Part shown: one piece after another, positions 1-8,138 of the stretch | How the letters are laid out: every line of letters starts with the position of its first letter | How positions within the stretch are numbered: the stretch's first letter is position 1 | Assembly (NCBI RefSeq): GCF_900102675.1 | Contig: NZ_FMYX01000015.1 | Coordinates: forward strand, 83,993 to 147,992 | DNA: 64,000 nucleotides | DNA from: Pseudomonas guariconensis | GTDB taxonomy: Bacteria > Pseudomonadota > Gammaproteobacteria > Pseudomonadales > Pseudomonadaceae | Reading direction: 5' to 3' | The notes under the pieces: model-generated | Told to the model about the DNA's origin: nothing | Seen by the model: only the letters and a program-made list of their open reading frames with translations | Database searches by the model: none | Position numbers and translations under genes: made by a program

Positions 1-4
1 TTCC

Positions 5-919
5 ATGCCGTTGCCGCTGATCTACCACGACGACTACAGCCCGGACTTCCCACCCGAGCATCGCTTCCCCATGGATAAGTTCCGCCTGCTGCGCGATCAC
101 CTGGTCGACAGCGGCCTGGTCACGGACGAGCAATTGCTGCGCCCGGACATCTGCCCCAACGACATCCTCGCCTTAGCCCATGACCGCAGCTACATCGAGC
201 GCTACATGCAGGGCGAGCTGTCCCGAGAAGACCAGCGACGCCTGGGCCTGCCCTGGAGCGAGGCGCTGGCCCGGCGTACGGTACGGGCCGTGGGCGGCTC
301 GCTGCTGACCGCCGAAATGGCCTTGCGCGATGGCATCGCCTGCCACCTGGCGGGTGGCACCCATCATGCCCACTACGACCACCCGGCAGGGTTTTGCATC
401 TTCAACGACCTGGCGGTGATCAGCCGTTACCTGCTCGAGGCCGGGCGGGTGCATCGGGTGCTGATCTTCGACTGCGACGTGCACCAGGGCGATGGCACCG
501 CACGCATCCTCCACGACACCCCGGAGGCGATCACCGTGTCGCTGCACTGCGAGCAGAACTTCCCAGCGCGCAAAGCCCAGAGCGACTGGGATATCCCCCT
601 GCCCCGCGGGATGGGCGACACGGCGTACCTGAAGGTCGTGGATGACGCGCTCAACTACTTGCTGCCGCTGTACCAGCCCGATCTGGTGCTGTATGACGCC
701 GGCGTGGATGTTCACAAGGACGATGCCCTGGGATACCTGCAACTGACCGACGAAGGGCTGGCCGCCCGGGATGAACGCGTGATGCGTCATTGCCTGGGCC
801 GGGACATTCCAGTGGTCGGCGTGATCGGCGGTGGCTACAGCAAAGACCGCGAAGCCCTGGCCAGGCGCCATGGCATTCTTCATCACAGCGCGGCGCGGGT
901 GCTGGGTTGTGCACAATGA
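5..919 (+). CDS. Histone deacetylase family (class II-like) amidohydrolase
   Basis: The 304-aa protein has the arginase/deacetylase fold signatures in order: GGTHHAHYDHPAGFC (active-site His pair), FDCDVHQGDGT (zinc-binding Asp and His), DAGVDVHKDDALG (third zinc Asp) and a C-terminal GGGYSKD loop. In bacteria such zinc enzymes remove acetyl groups from small molecules such as acetylpolyamines or from acyl-lysines; the substrate here cannot be told. There is no signal peptide, so it is cytoplasmic. The ATG at base 5 gives the usual family length, so the gene looks complete although its promoter lies outside the window. The next gene is 149 bases downstream and probably has its own promoter. 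Confidence 0.9.
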   Translation: MPLPLIYHDDYSPDFPPEHRFPMDKFRLLRDHLVDSGLVTDEQLLRPDICPNDILALAHDRSYIERYMQGELSREDQRRLGLPWSEALARRTVRAVGGSLLTAEMALRDGIACHLAGGTHHAHYDHPAGFCIFNDLAVISRYLLEAGRVHRVLIFDCDVHQGDGTARILHDTPEAITVSLHCEQNFPARKAQSDWDIPLPRGMGDTAYLKVVDDALNYLLPLYQPDLVLYDAGVDVHKDDALGYLQLTDEGLAARDERVMRHCLGRDIPVVGVIGGGYSKDREALARRHGILHHSAARVLGCAQ

Positions 920-920
920 C

Positions 921-1913
921 TGTGGAACCGCCTGTGGATAACCTGCGGGAAAGCCTCTGCAGGCCTTTAACCGTCTGCCCCACAAGGACCTGATCATTTT
1001 CTGATCAGTGCTTGGACAGGCCTCGCTGGGGTAGAATGCCGGCTCTTTTCCACAGCCTGCCGCCCACCATGCCCGATCAACATCACGCCTCCCCTCCCCT
1101 CGTCGCCGTCATCGGTGGCGGCCCCGCCGGCCTGATGGCGGCCGAGGCATTGGCCAATGCCGGCCTGGCGGTGCAGGTCTTCGATGCCATGCCATCGGTG
1201 GGCCGCAAGTTCCTGCTGGCCGGCGTTGGCGGCATGAACATCACCCACTCCGAGCCTTATCCCGCATTCATCTCCCGCTATGCCGAGCGTCAGGACAAAA
1301 TCGACGCGCTGCTACACGACTTCGATGCCGACGCCCTGCGCCAGTGGATTCACGGCTTGGGCATCGACACCTTTGTCGGCACCTCAGGTCGGGTGTTCCC
1401 CCGTGACATGAAAGCTGCACCGCTGCTGCGCGCCTGGCTCAAGCGCCTGCGCGAGCGCGGCGTGGTTATCCACACCCGCCACCGCTGGTTAGGCTGGAAC
1501 AGCGACGGCACCTTGCGGATCGCTTATCCACAGGGCGAGCTGAAGGTGCAAGCCGATGCCGTGGTGCTGGCCCTGGGTGGCGGCAGTTGGGCGCGCCTGG
1601 GCTCCGACGGTACGTGGCAATCGTTGCTGGCTGAGCGGGGTGTGGATATCTCACCGCTGCAACCGAGCAACTGTGGTTTCGAGGTTCAGGGCTGGAGCCA
1701 ACTGCTCAAGGACAAGTTCGCCGGCGCACCGCTGAAGAATATTGCCCTGAGCGTACCCGGCAGCGCCCCGCGCAAGGGCGAGTTCATACTCACCGCCCAA
1801 GGCGTCGAAGGCAGCCTGGTATATGCCTGGTCAGCGGCGGTGCGCGAGGCCATCAACCGAGATGGCCGGGGCAGGCTGCTGCTCGACCTGCTGCCGGACC
1901 GCCCTGTGGATAA
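921..1913. repeat. Cluster of DnaA-box 9-mers
   Basis: The consensus DnaA box TTATCCACA occurs perfectly four times: 933-941 (minus orientation), 1466-1474 (plus), 1524-1532 (plus) and 1905-1913 (minus). One-mismatch forms lie at 1046-1054 (TTTTCCACA) and 1641-1649 (minus orientation, ATATCCACA). A given 9-mer is expected about once per 131 kb counting both strands, so four in under 1 kb is far above chance. No dnaA, dnaN or par genes are nearby, so this is not an obvious replication origin. A DnaA-titrating or DnaA-regulating locus is an inference. Confidence 0.55.
990..1008. other. Short perfect inverted repeat CTGATCA-N5-TGATCAG
   Basis: A 7-bp perfect inverted repeat with a TTTTC loop lies between the deacetylase stop and the flavoprotein promoter region. 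It may be a weak terminator hairpin for the deacetylase gene or an operator overlapping the upstream edge of the next promoter; the sequence does not decide between these. Confidence 0.3.
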
Positions 1914-2310
1914 AATCGCCCAGGCCCTGGCCAAACCCCGTGGCTCTCGCTCGATGGCCAAGCACCTGCAAGGCCAACTGGGCATCGAGGGGGTCAAGGC
2001 AGCATTGCTGCGGGAGCTGACCGATCAAGCGACCTTCGCTGATCCCCAAGCGCTGGCGCGGGCGATCAAGGCCTTGCCGATCGAATTGGTGCGGCCAAGG
2101 CCATTGGATGAGGCGATCAGCAGCGCCGGTGGCGTGCGCTTCGAAGCGCTGGACGGCAATTTGATGCTCAAGCAACTGCCGGGGGTTTTCTGCGCAGGGG
2201 AGATGCTCGATTGGGAGGCGCCTACCGGCGGATATCTGCTGACGGCCTGTTTTGCCAGCGGATTGCGGGCAGGCAAGGCGGTGGTGGATTGGCTGGCTCG
2301 GTGTCGTTGA
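1069..2310 (+). CDS. TIGR03862/HI0933-family flavoprotein (NAD(P)/FAD-dependent oxidoreductase)
   Basis: A 413-aa flavoprotein of the HI0933/YhiN type. It has an N-terminal dinucleotide-binding motif (IGGGPAGLMAAEALANAG), the GRKFLLAGVGGMNITH signature just after it, a central insertion domain, and a C-terminal FAD-contact region (GVFCAGEMLDWEAPTGGYLLTACFASG). The physiological reaction of this family is unknown. The reading frame is open upstream to 1012, but the ATG at 1069 places the FAD motif at the usual distance and follows a -10-like TAGAAT (1032-1037). The gene carries three perfect DnaA-box 9-mers inside its coding sequence (see findings). A G+C-rich hairpin follows the stop codon. 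Confidence 0.88.
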   Translation: MPDQHHASPPLVAVIGGGPAGLMAAEALANAGLAVQVFDAMPSVGRKFLLAGVGGMNITHSEPYPAFISRYAERQDKIDALLHDFDADALRQWIHGLGIDTFVGTSGRVFPRDMKAAPLLRAWLKRLRERGVVIHTRHRWLGWNSDGTLRIAYPQGELKVQADAVVLALGGGSWARLGSDGTWQSLLAERGVDISPLQPSNCGFEVQGWSQLLKDKFAGAPLKNIALSVPGSAPRKGEFILTAQGVEGSLVYAWSAAVREAINRDGRGRLLLDLLPDRPVDKIAQALAKPRGSRSMAKHLQGQLGIEGVKAALLRELTDQATFADPQALARAIKALPIELVRPRPLDEAISSAGGVRFEALDGNLMLKQLPGVFCAGEMLDWEAPTGGYLLTACFASGLRAGKAVVDWLARCR

Positions 2311-2318
2311 AACGTTGA

Positions 2319-2339
2319 GGGGGCCGCTTTACGGCCCCC
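2319..2339. terminator. Bidirectional terminator between the flavoprotein gene and rhlE
   Basis: An 8-bp perfect stem (GGGGGCCG/CGGCCCCC) with a 5-base loop sits 8 bases after the flavoprotein stop and 6 bases before the rhlE stop on the other strand. No strong T-run follows in either direction, so efficiency is uncertain, but the convergent position supports the role. Confidence 0.55.
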
Positions 2340-2345
2340 CAGGCC

Positions 2346-3677
2346 TCACGGCTTGCGCTTGCGCGGCCCGCTGTTGAAACTCGGCACCTTGCGCACCGGT
2401 TTGACCGAAGGCTCCGAGAAACTCGACTCGGCACTGTCCATCCAGCGCCCCAAGCCACGCTTGGCGCTGTTCTCCTTCGGTTTCTTGGGCTTTTTCGGCT
2501 TCTTCACGACCTGGCCACTGGCGTCGGTCATCGGCACGCGGTGATCGGGGATGAAGTCCGGTTCTTCGTGTCGCGGCAAGGTCTGGCGAATCAACACCTC
2601 GATGGCCGCCAGCAATTGCACTTCATCGGCGCACACCAGCGAAATCGCCTCGCCCTTGTTTCCTGCACGTCCGGTGCGCCCGATGCGGTGCACATAGTCT
2701 TCGGCCACGATCGGCAGATCGAGGTTGACCACCAACGGCAAGTCGTCGATATCCAGGCCACGGGCAGCGACATCGGTTGCCACCAGCACTTGGATCTCAC
2801 GGGCCTTGAAGGTGTCCAGTGCCCGCTGGCGGGTGGCCTGCGGACGGTCACCATGGATACCGTCGGCATTGACGCCCTCGGCGAGCAACCGCTCCACCAA
2901 CTGGTCGACACCATTGCGCGTCTTGGCAAACACCAGCACCTGCTTCCAGCGCTGCTTGCGCAGCAGGTGACAGAACAGGTCGGCCTTGCGCTTCTTGTCC
3001 ACCGGCACCAACCACTGCTTCACGGTACTGGCCGTGGTATTGCGCGGGCTGACTTCGATGCTCAGCGGATCATTCAAGGCAAGCCCGGCCAGCATGCGGA
3101 TCTGGTCGGAGAAGGTAGCGGAGAACAGCAACGTCTGGCGTTTGCGTGGCAAGGCGGCATAGACAGCTTGCAGTTCCTCGGCAAAGCCCAGGTCCAGCAT
3201 GCGATCAGCCTCGTCGAGCACCAGGGTCTGCACCTGGCCGAACTTGACAGCGTTCTGGCGGAACAGATCGAGCAAGCGCCCCGGAGTGGCCACCAGTAGG
3301 TCGACGCCACGGCGCAGGCGCATCATCTGCGGATTGAGACTGACGCCGCCGTACACCGCATAGGTGCTCACCGGCAGGTTTTCGGCGTATTCACGGATAT
3401 TGGCATGGACCTGCTCGGCCAGCTCACGCGTCGGCACCAGCACCAAGGCACGGATCGAGTTGCTGGCGACCTTGGCGCCTTCCAGGGCCAGGCGTTGCAG
3501 CACCGGCAAGGCAAAGCCGGCCGTCTTGCCGGTGCCGGTCTGGGCGGCGGCCATCAGGTCGCGGCCGGCCAGCACGGCAGGGATGGCCTGGGCCTGGACG
3601 GGGGTTGGGGTGGTGTAGTCCAGGTGCTGCAAAGTGCGCAGCAAGGGTTCGATCAGGCCGAGTTTGGCGAAATTCAT
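2346..3677 (-). CDS. rhlE: DEAD-box ATP-dependent RNA helicase RhlE
   Basis: A 443-aa SF2 RNA helicase. It has the Q motif region near residue 25, Walker A AQTGTGKT, PTRELAEQ, VLDEADRML (DEAD), SAT, and in the second RecA domain VATDVAARGLD and HRIGRTGRAG. The C-terminal 70 residues are basic and lysine/proline-rich (KKPKKPKKPKEN), as is typical of RhlE-type proteins that use a basic tail to bind structured RNA. Such enzymes remodel RNA in ribosome assembly and mRNA turnover, especially in the cold. The convergent upstream neighbour ends only 35 bases away. Size and tail fit RhlE rather than DbpA or SrmB. Confidence 0.9.
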   Translation of the reverse strand: MNFAKLGLIEPLLRTLQHLDYTTPTPVQAQAIPAVLAGRDLMAAAQTGTGKTAGFALPVLQRLALEGAKVASNSIRALVLVPTRELAEQVHANIREYAENLPVSTYAVYGGVSLNPQMMRLRRGVDLLVATPGRLLDLFRQNAVKFGQVQTLVLDEADRMLDLGFAEELQAVYAALPRKRQTLLFSATFSDQIRMLAGLALNDPLSIEVSPRNTTASTVKQWLVPVDKKRKADLFCHLLRKQRWKQVLVFAKTRNGVDQLVERLLAEGVNADGIHGDRPQATRQRALDTFKAREIQVLVATDVAARGLDIDDLPLVVNLDLPIVAEDYVHRIGRTGRAGNKGEAISLVCADEVQLLAAIEVLIRQTLPRHEEPDFIPDHRVPMTDASGQVVKKPKKPKKPKENSAKRGLGRWMDSAESSFSEPSVKPVRKVPSFNSGPRKRKP

Positions 3678-3770
3678 GGCAATACCGTCAGGGGGTTCAG
3701 CGAAGGCGGCAGTTTACCGCAACCAACGCTGCCCCTGTGGACGCATTGCCGCGCTCACGATACCGCGAGG

Positions 3771-4691
3771 TTACTTGCACACCTGCTCTTTGAGCGGCGC
3801 CGGCGGCTCGGGCGCCTTGCGCCATTGCGGCAAGCCAATCAGCACCACCGCGCCGATGATCACCGCCATGGCCACGCACTCCTCGGCGCCGATGCGCTCG
3901 CCTGCAAAGATGATCCCCAGCAGCACCGCCACCGCCGGGTTGACGTAGGCATAGCTGGTGGCCGCGGCCGGCCGCACGTGCTTGAGCAGGTACATGTAGG
4001 AACTGAAGGCCAGGATCGAGCCAAAGAACACCAGGTACGCCAGCGCGCCCCAACCGGCTGCGGTCGGCATCTGGGTCAGGCGCTCGCCACTGAGCGCGCT
4101 GCCGATCAACAAGGCGGCACCGCCAACGAGCATCTCTGCGGCACTGGCCATCGCACCCTGGGGCAAGGGCAGGGTCTTGCTCCACACCGAACCAAAGGCC
4201 CAGGCCGCGGCCGCGAACAGAATCAGCGCCGCGCCCATGGGGCTGGCCTGCAGGTTCGAGCCCATATTGAGCATGCCGATGCCCACCAGGCCCAGGGCAA
4301 TGCCCGCCCATTCAAGCCGCGAGTTGCGATGCCCGAACAACAGGCCAAACACCAGGGTGAACAGCGGCACAGTGGCCACCGCCAGGGCGGCGACGCCCGA
4401 TGCCACACCGGCATGCTCGGCCAACGTCACGCCACCATTGCCGCAACTGAGCAGCAAAAAACCGATCGCCCCGGCCGCCCGCCATTGTGGCCAGGTCGGC
4501 GCCGGCACACCCCGCCAACGCAAGAACCCGTACAGCAGGCTGCCCGCAATGACGAAACGTACCCCAGCCATGAGCATCGGCGACCAGGACTCCACACCGA
4601 TACGGATGAACAGGTAGGTCGAGCCCCAGACCAAGTACAAGGCCAAAAAGGCACCAATGAGCAACAACGGGAAGCGACGGGAGGCAGGCAT
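3771..4691 (-). CDS. EamA/DMT-family transporter (YedA-like)
   Basis: A 306-aa inner-membrane protein with ten predicted hydrophobic segments in two tandem EamA halves. The N-terminus LYLVWGSTYLFIRIGVE is the hallmark of YedA-like drug/metabolite exporters, and the second half carries LAYLVFFGSILAFSSYMYLL and NPAVAVLLGIIFAGE. Members export amino acids or metabolites; the substrate is not evident. It is transcribed divergently from an Lrp/AsnC-type regulator over a 155-base gap that contains a long inverted repeat. This is the usual arrangement for an amino-acid exporter and its sensor, so control by that regulator is likely but inferred. Confidence 0.88.
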   Translation of the reverse strand: MPASRRFPLLLIGAFLALYLVWGSTYLFIRIGVESWSPMLMAGVRFVIAGSLLYGFLRWRGVPAPTWPQWRAAGAIGFLLLSCGNGGVTLAEHAGVASGVAALAVATVPLFTLVFGLLFGHRNSRLEWAGIALGLVGIGMLNMGSNLQASPMGAALILFAAAAWAFGSVWSKTLPLPQGAMASAAEMLVGGAALLIGSALSGERLTQMPTAAGWGALAYLVFFGSILAFSSYMYLLKHVRPAAATSYAYVNPAVAVLLGIIFAGERIGAEECVAMAVIIGAVVLIGLPQWRKAPEPPAPLKEQVCK

Positions 4692-4784
4692 GGGAAAACA
4701 CTCGAAATCCGTTTACGGGTGACTTAGTTTAAGAAGGCGCCACCGCAAATTTAAGTTACAAAACGGCTTTAAATGACCGAAACA

Positions 4785-4830
4785 CTTTGCAATGCATGGT
4801 TATGCAGGGGCTTTACCATCGATTGCAAAG
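4785..4830. promoter_or_regulatory. Candidate Lrp-type operator (9-bp inverted repeat)
   Basis: CTTTGCAAT at 4785-4793 and ATTGCAAAG at 4822-4830 form a perfect 9-bp inverted repeat with a 28-base spacer. It lies immediately upstream of the Lrp-type gene and about 95 bases from the exporter start. Position and symmetry fit binding by a dimeric or octameric Lrp/AsnC regulator; binding itself is inferred. Confidence 0.4.
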
Positions 4831-4846
4831 CACACTGGAATCATTC

Positions 4847-5305
4847 ATGGACAAGTACGACCGCATGCTCCTTGCTGCCTTGCTGGAAAACGGCCGGGCC
4901 ACCTACGCGCAACTGGCGCGCCAAGTGAACCTTTCAGCACCCGCCGTAGCCGAGCGAGTCGCCAAGCTGGAAGCCAGTGGGGTGATCACCGGCTATGCCG
5001 CCAAGGTGGATCTGGAGAAAATCGGCCTGCCGATCCAATGCGTGATCGAACTGCGCTTGGCCAGCCACGGCACCCAACAGGCATACGATGCGCTGACCCG
5101 CATCCCGCAGCTCACCGAATGCCATCGCGTCACCGGTGACCCCTGCGTGATCATGCAAGCGGCGGTAGCGTCGATGAACGAGCTGGAGGCGCTGATCAAC
5201 CAGGTATCGCAGCTGGGGTTCACCAAGACATCGATCATCCTGTCCAGTGCAGTCGAGCGGCGAGTGCCGCTCGACCATCTGGAGGGCAACGGCAGGAAGC
5301 CCTGA
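4847..5305 (+). CDS. Lrp/AsnC-family transcriptional regulator
   Basis: A 152-aa regulator with an N-terminal winged helix-turn-helix (YDRMLLAALLENGRATYAQL, then LSAPAVAERVAKLEASGVI) and a C-terminal RAM ligand-binding domain (about residues 70-145). The frame is open back to 4787, but ATG 4847 gives the standard Lrp length and lies just beyond the inverted repeat that likely serves as operator. It is divergent from the EamA exporter and probably controls both that gene and itself in response to an amino acid. The effector cannot be read from the sequence. Confidence 0.9.
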   Translation: MDKYDRMLLAALLENGRATYAQLARQVNLSAPAVAERVAKLEASGVITGYAAKVDLEKIGLPIQCVIELRLASHGTQQAYDALTRIPQLTECHRVTGDPCVIMQAAVASMNELEALINQVSQLGFTKTSIILSSAVERRVPLDHLEGNGRKP

Positions 5306-5325
5306 GGCGTTCCAGCCTGTCTGCC

Positions 5326-5808
5326 TCAATGGCGCAACAGCAGGCGCCCCTCGATCGGTACATATCGGCTGGCCGCCCGGATCAGCGACAACGCGGTAAG
5401 CCCAGGCACCCCATAGACCACCGTCTCGACACCATGACGTTGGCTGGCCCGTTCCATCAGCAGATCGAAGTCGCCATCGCCGGAGGCCAGCACCACCTGG
5501 TCGACACGGCTGGCGGCATCGATCACATCGAGTGTGATGCCCACGTCCCAGTCGCCCTTTGCCGAACCGTCGCTGCGCTGGATGAAGGGCTTGAGGCGTA
5601 CCTCGAAGCCGAGGTTGCGCAGGATCTGCTGGAACTGTTGCTGCTTGCTGTCGCCGCGGTCGATGGCATAGGCCACCGCCTCGACGATTTGCCCCTGGCT
5701 GCTGACATCAGCCCACAGCGCGGCGTAGTTGAAATGACAGCCATGCACCTGGCGCACGGTGTAGTAGAGGTTCTGCACATCGGCGAACAGCGCGATCTTC
5801 TTCACCAT
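5326..5808 (-). CDS. NYN-domain (LabA/DUF88-like) protein, putative nuclease
   Basis: A 160-aa single-domain PIN-like NYN protein. The conserved acidic residues are in KIALFADVQNLY (first Asp and Asn), in KGDWDVGITLDVIDAA, and in VVLASGDGDFDLLMERA. These form the metal site of the family, which is thought to cleave RNA. It is cytoplasmic with no signal peptide. It ends 20 bases from the Lrp-type gene on the opposite strand. The biological target is unknown in Pseudomonas. Confidence 0.82.
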   Translation of the reverse strand: MVKKIALFADVQNLYYTVRQVHGCHFNYAALWADVSSQGQIVEAVAYAIDRGDSKQQQFQQILRNLGFEVRLKPFIQRSDGSAKGDWDVGITLDVIDAASRVDQVVLASGDGDFDLLMERASQRHGVETVVYGVPGLTALSLIRAASRYVPIEGRLLLRH

Positions 5809-5916
5809 GACCTCTCTGGCAGTTGCGCGGGTAACGAAGACTGCCCATGGGATCGGCCTCGTTTCGCGAAAGGGGCGCCGTGTGCGCCCCCAAGTGCAGC
5901 CAGTATGCCAGAGGCC

Positions 5917-6645
5917 TCAGATGAAGGTGTCGTCGTCGGAGAAGAAGCCACCGCCATCGCTACCGTAGTCGCTGTCCATGAAGCCGCCCTGATCGTAGCC
6001 ATTGTCGGCCACCTGCTGCTGGCTATGCTGGTCGTTCCAGCCGCTGCTGTCGCTGGCCGGGGCTGGCTCCTCCTTGATTACCTCGACCACCTCCTCAGGC
6101 TGGGAATGATGGTTGAACAGGCTGCTGATACCTTGCGCCAGCAACACGCCACCGGCCACGCCCGCGGCGGTCTGCATGGCGCCGCCAAGGAAACTGCTGG
6201 CCCCACTGCGGGCTGGTGCGGCATTGATACCCGGCTGCGCTTGTGGCTGGGCGAAGCCCTGGGCCGAGGGTTCACGCCAACCGCCGGCAGGAGCCGCCGG
6301 TGCGGCCTGACGCTGTGGCTGCGGCGCGGGTATAGGTTCACGGGAGCCGGAGCCAAACAAGCTCGAGAGAAAGCCGCCGCCCGTACTGCCGCTTCGGCTG
6401 GCCTCGGCTTGCGCCTTGGCTTGCTTGAGTTCGGCCTCGAGCTGTTTGTTCTGCTCATCCAGACGCTTGATCGCCGCCTCCTGGACCAGAATCGCCTGGG
6501 CCATGTAATAGGCCGCTGCCGGCTGCTGTCGCAGGTGCTCCTCGATACGCGCCTGGGCCTGGGGATCACGGGCCTGGCCTGCGTCCTCGGCTTGCTTGAT
6601 GCGACTGAACAGGCCGTCGATCAGGGTTTGTTCTTCAGTGTTCAT
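5917..6645 (-). CDS. DUF2076 domain-containing protein
   Basis: A 242-aa protein beginning MNTEEQTLIDGLFSRI, the conserved start of DUF2076. A long helical stretch rich in Gln, Glu and Lys (residues ~40-85, probably coiled coil) is followed by a low-complexity Pro/Ala/Gln region, a short glycine-rich hydrophobic segment (GAMQTAAGVAGGVLLAQGISSLF) and an acidic Gly/Asp/Ser tail. The frame extends to 6687, but ATG 6645 is preceded by a GAGGTAGCT ribosome-binding site and gives the family N-terminus. Function is unknown; the Gly/Ala segment may associate with membrane. Confidence 0.82.
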   Translation of the reverse strand: MNTEEQTLIDGLFSRIKQAEDAGQARDPQAQARIEEHLRQQPAAAYYMAQAILVQEAAIKRLDEQNKQLEAELKQAKAQAEASRSGSTGGGFLSSLFGSGSREPIPAPQPQRQAAPAAPAGGWREPSAQGFAQPQAQPGINAAPARSGASSFLGGAMQTAAGVAGGVLLAQGISSLFNHHSQPEEVVEVIKEEPAPASDSSGWNDQHSQQQVADNGYDQGGFMDSDYGSDGGGFFSDDDTFI

Positions 6646-6801
6646 GGAGCTACCTCGTGCGCTGGGCAATACATCGGATAGCGTCAAAGATGGGGCTCGC
6701 CGGCCGGGGATTCAATCGACAAAACAGTGAAACTTTTTTCAGCCAGGGGTGGACTGGGCTAAAGTTACGCCCTGCTTTTTCTGCCATGCGATGTTGACCC
6801 G

Positions 6802-7458
6802 ATGAATCCGCTGAGCGTTCTGCGCGACTCCTTGTATTTCTTCCGCCGCCACCTGGTGAGCATTCTTCAACTGTGCCTGCCGCTGGTGATCCTCGAGGCC
6901 TTGTGTACCCAACTGCTGTATCGCCAGTTGGGCGACCAGGCTTCGGCGGGCTACGGCATGCTGGTCAGCCTGCTGTTCTACCCGCTGTACAGCGCCGCAT
7001 TGATCCTCTACATGGATACCCGCAGCAACGGCCAGGACATCGCCAAGCGCAACCTGTTCGCCCGCGCCGTGCAGCTGTGGCCATCGCTGGCGCTGCTGAT
7101 CCTGATCAGCTCGCTGCTGATCATGGCGGGCCTTGCGCTGTTCATCTTCCCGGGCGTGTGGATCATGATCAATCTGGTATTCGCCGAATACCTGCTGGTC
7201 TTGCGTGGCCTGCCAGTGGTTCAGGCCATGCGCGAAAGCGCCAGGATGACCACCGGGCATTTCATGCGCATCTTGGTCTGTGTCGTTGCAGTTCTGGCAC
7301 CGCTGTGGCTGCTCGACGGCTTGCTGCTGATGGCCTTCCCCGAGCCGCAGCCGGGCGTGCAACTGGCACTGGATAGCCTCAGCGGTTTCCTGCAACTGTT
7401 CAGCAGCGTGGTGCTGTACCGCCTGTTCATGCTGCTGGAGAATGACGCGCTCGCCTGA
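6802..7458 (+). CDS. YciC-family (UPF0259) inner-membrane protein
   Basis: A 218-aa hydrophobic protein with about six membrane segments. It has the N-terminal NPLSVLRDSLYFFRRHL start, a central LFIFPGVWIMINLVFAEYLL segment and RESARMTTGHFMRIL typical of YciC-like proteins. The function is not established; relatives have been linked to envelope homeostasis. It is a lone gene on this strand. A perfect 8-bp stem-loop about 75 bases downstream may terminate its transcript. Confidence 0.8.
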   Translation: MNPLSVLRDSLYFFRRHLVSILQLCLPLVILEALCTQLLYRQLGDQASAGYGMLVSLLFYPLYSAALILYMDTRSNGQDIAKRNLFARAVQLWPSLALLILISSLLIMAGLALFIFPGVWIMINLVFAEYLLVLRGLPVVQAMRESARMTTGHFMRILVCVVAVLAPLWLLDGLLLMAFPEPQPGVQLALDSLSGFLQLFSSVVLYRLFMLLENDALA

Positions 7459-7533
7459 GGCCTCAACGAGTGAGTCCTCTCAGGGAACGACTTCGATCTG
7501 CTGTTCAATCAGCGGACCTCTAGAGTGACCCAG

Positions 7534-7553
7534 CCCCTGTCGATGGACAGGGG
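7534..7553 (+). terminator. Stem-loop CCCCTGTC-GATG-GACAGGGG
   Basis: A perfect 8-bp stem with a tetraloop lies between the yciC-like gene and the following unknown gene, about 30 bases before the latter's ATG. It could be a terminator for the upstream gene, though there is no T-run after it. Alternatively it could be a leader structure of the downstream gene. Confidence 0.4.
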
Positions 7554-7582
7554 TTGGCAATCCACACTCAGAGGATGAACGC

Positions 7583-8077
7583 ATGAGCGACAACACTGCT
7601 ATACCGAGCTGGGCGGACGAACTCTCCTTCTCGGCCCATCTCTTCGCGCTCGATGGCGTCCAGAGGATCCCCGTCAGCCATCTCTCCCGGTTCTATGCCC
7701 CGCTAGGCAGCACCGGCGCCCTTCAACAGGGGACGACAGACGACGGCTGGCTCAGGTTGAACCCCGCGCAGACAGCCATGACGCTGCGTTTCCACTATCA
7801 CTCCCAGACCCTGAACCGGTTGAATTTCATGCTTTCGCTCGACAGCGACCGGAACCGAAAACTGGGTATCAGCCGCAACGGTTACCTAGGCCTCTACACG
7901 TATTCGAACATCGACGACTTCTGGAAGGTCGAACCTCTGGCCTGGAGCGAAAACACCCTTCACTGTCGCATTCGTGACCATCAGGGCCAGCAAGTGAAAG
8001 TGCTGGCAAGCTCGCCTCACCACCTGACGGTCAACAAAGGGAACATCCTCGAGTTCTTGGTCGTACGAACGTCGTAA
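7583..8077 (+). CDS. Uncharacterised protein, paralogue of the gene at 9329
   Basis: I do not recognise this 164-aa protein. It has no signal peptide, no membrane segment and no cysteine-based catalytic motif. Its C-terminal half (residues ~80-162) aligns closely with the protein at 9329-9853: ISRNGYLGLY, then (V/L)EPL.W.ENTL.CRIRDH.G..VK. Alternating hydrophobic residues, many Trp/Tyr/Asn and few Lys suggest an all-beta, possibly carbohydrate-binding or other ligand-binding fold, but this is inference. A GAGGATGAACG stretch upstream gives a good ribosome-binding site for ATG 7583. It precedes an EEP-family phosphodiesterase by 61 bases. Confidence 0.7.
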   Translation: MSDNTAIPSWADELSFSAHLFALDGVQRIPVSHLSRFYAPLGSTGALQQGTTDDGWLRLNPAQTAMTLRFHYHSQTLNRLNFMLSLDSDRNRKLGISRNGYLGLYTYSNIDDFWKVEPLAWSENTLHCRIRDHQGQQVKVLASSPHHLTVNKGNILEFLVVRTS

Positions 8078-8138
8078 GCTGGCCGACCGACGAACGGCTC
8101 GGTTATGCTGGCGCGACCTGCACCGACAAGCCGAGCCG

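Noticed and set aside
1012..1037. A sigma-70 promoter TTGGAC/TAGAAT before the flavoprotein gene
   Set aside because: The spacing is only 14 bases, too short for a normal promoter, so it is not listed as a feature; only the -10-like hexamer is noted.
921..1913. Replication origin at the DnaA-box cluster
   Set aside because: No dnaA, dnaN, gyrB, par or rnpA-rpmH genes are near, and no AT-rich unwinding region was seen; the boxes are spread through a coding sequence.
3405..4727. A 440-codon plus-strand frame over rhlE and the EamA gene
   Set aside because: It spans two well-supported minus-strand genes and is composed of histidine/glutamine/arginine-rich shadow sequence.
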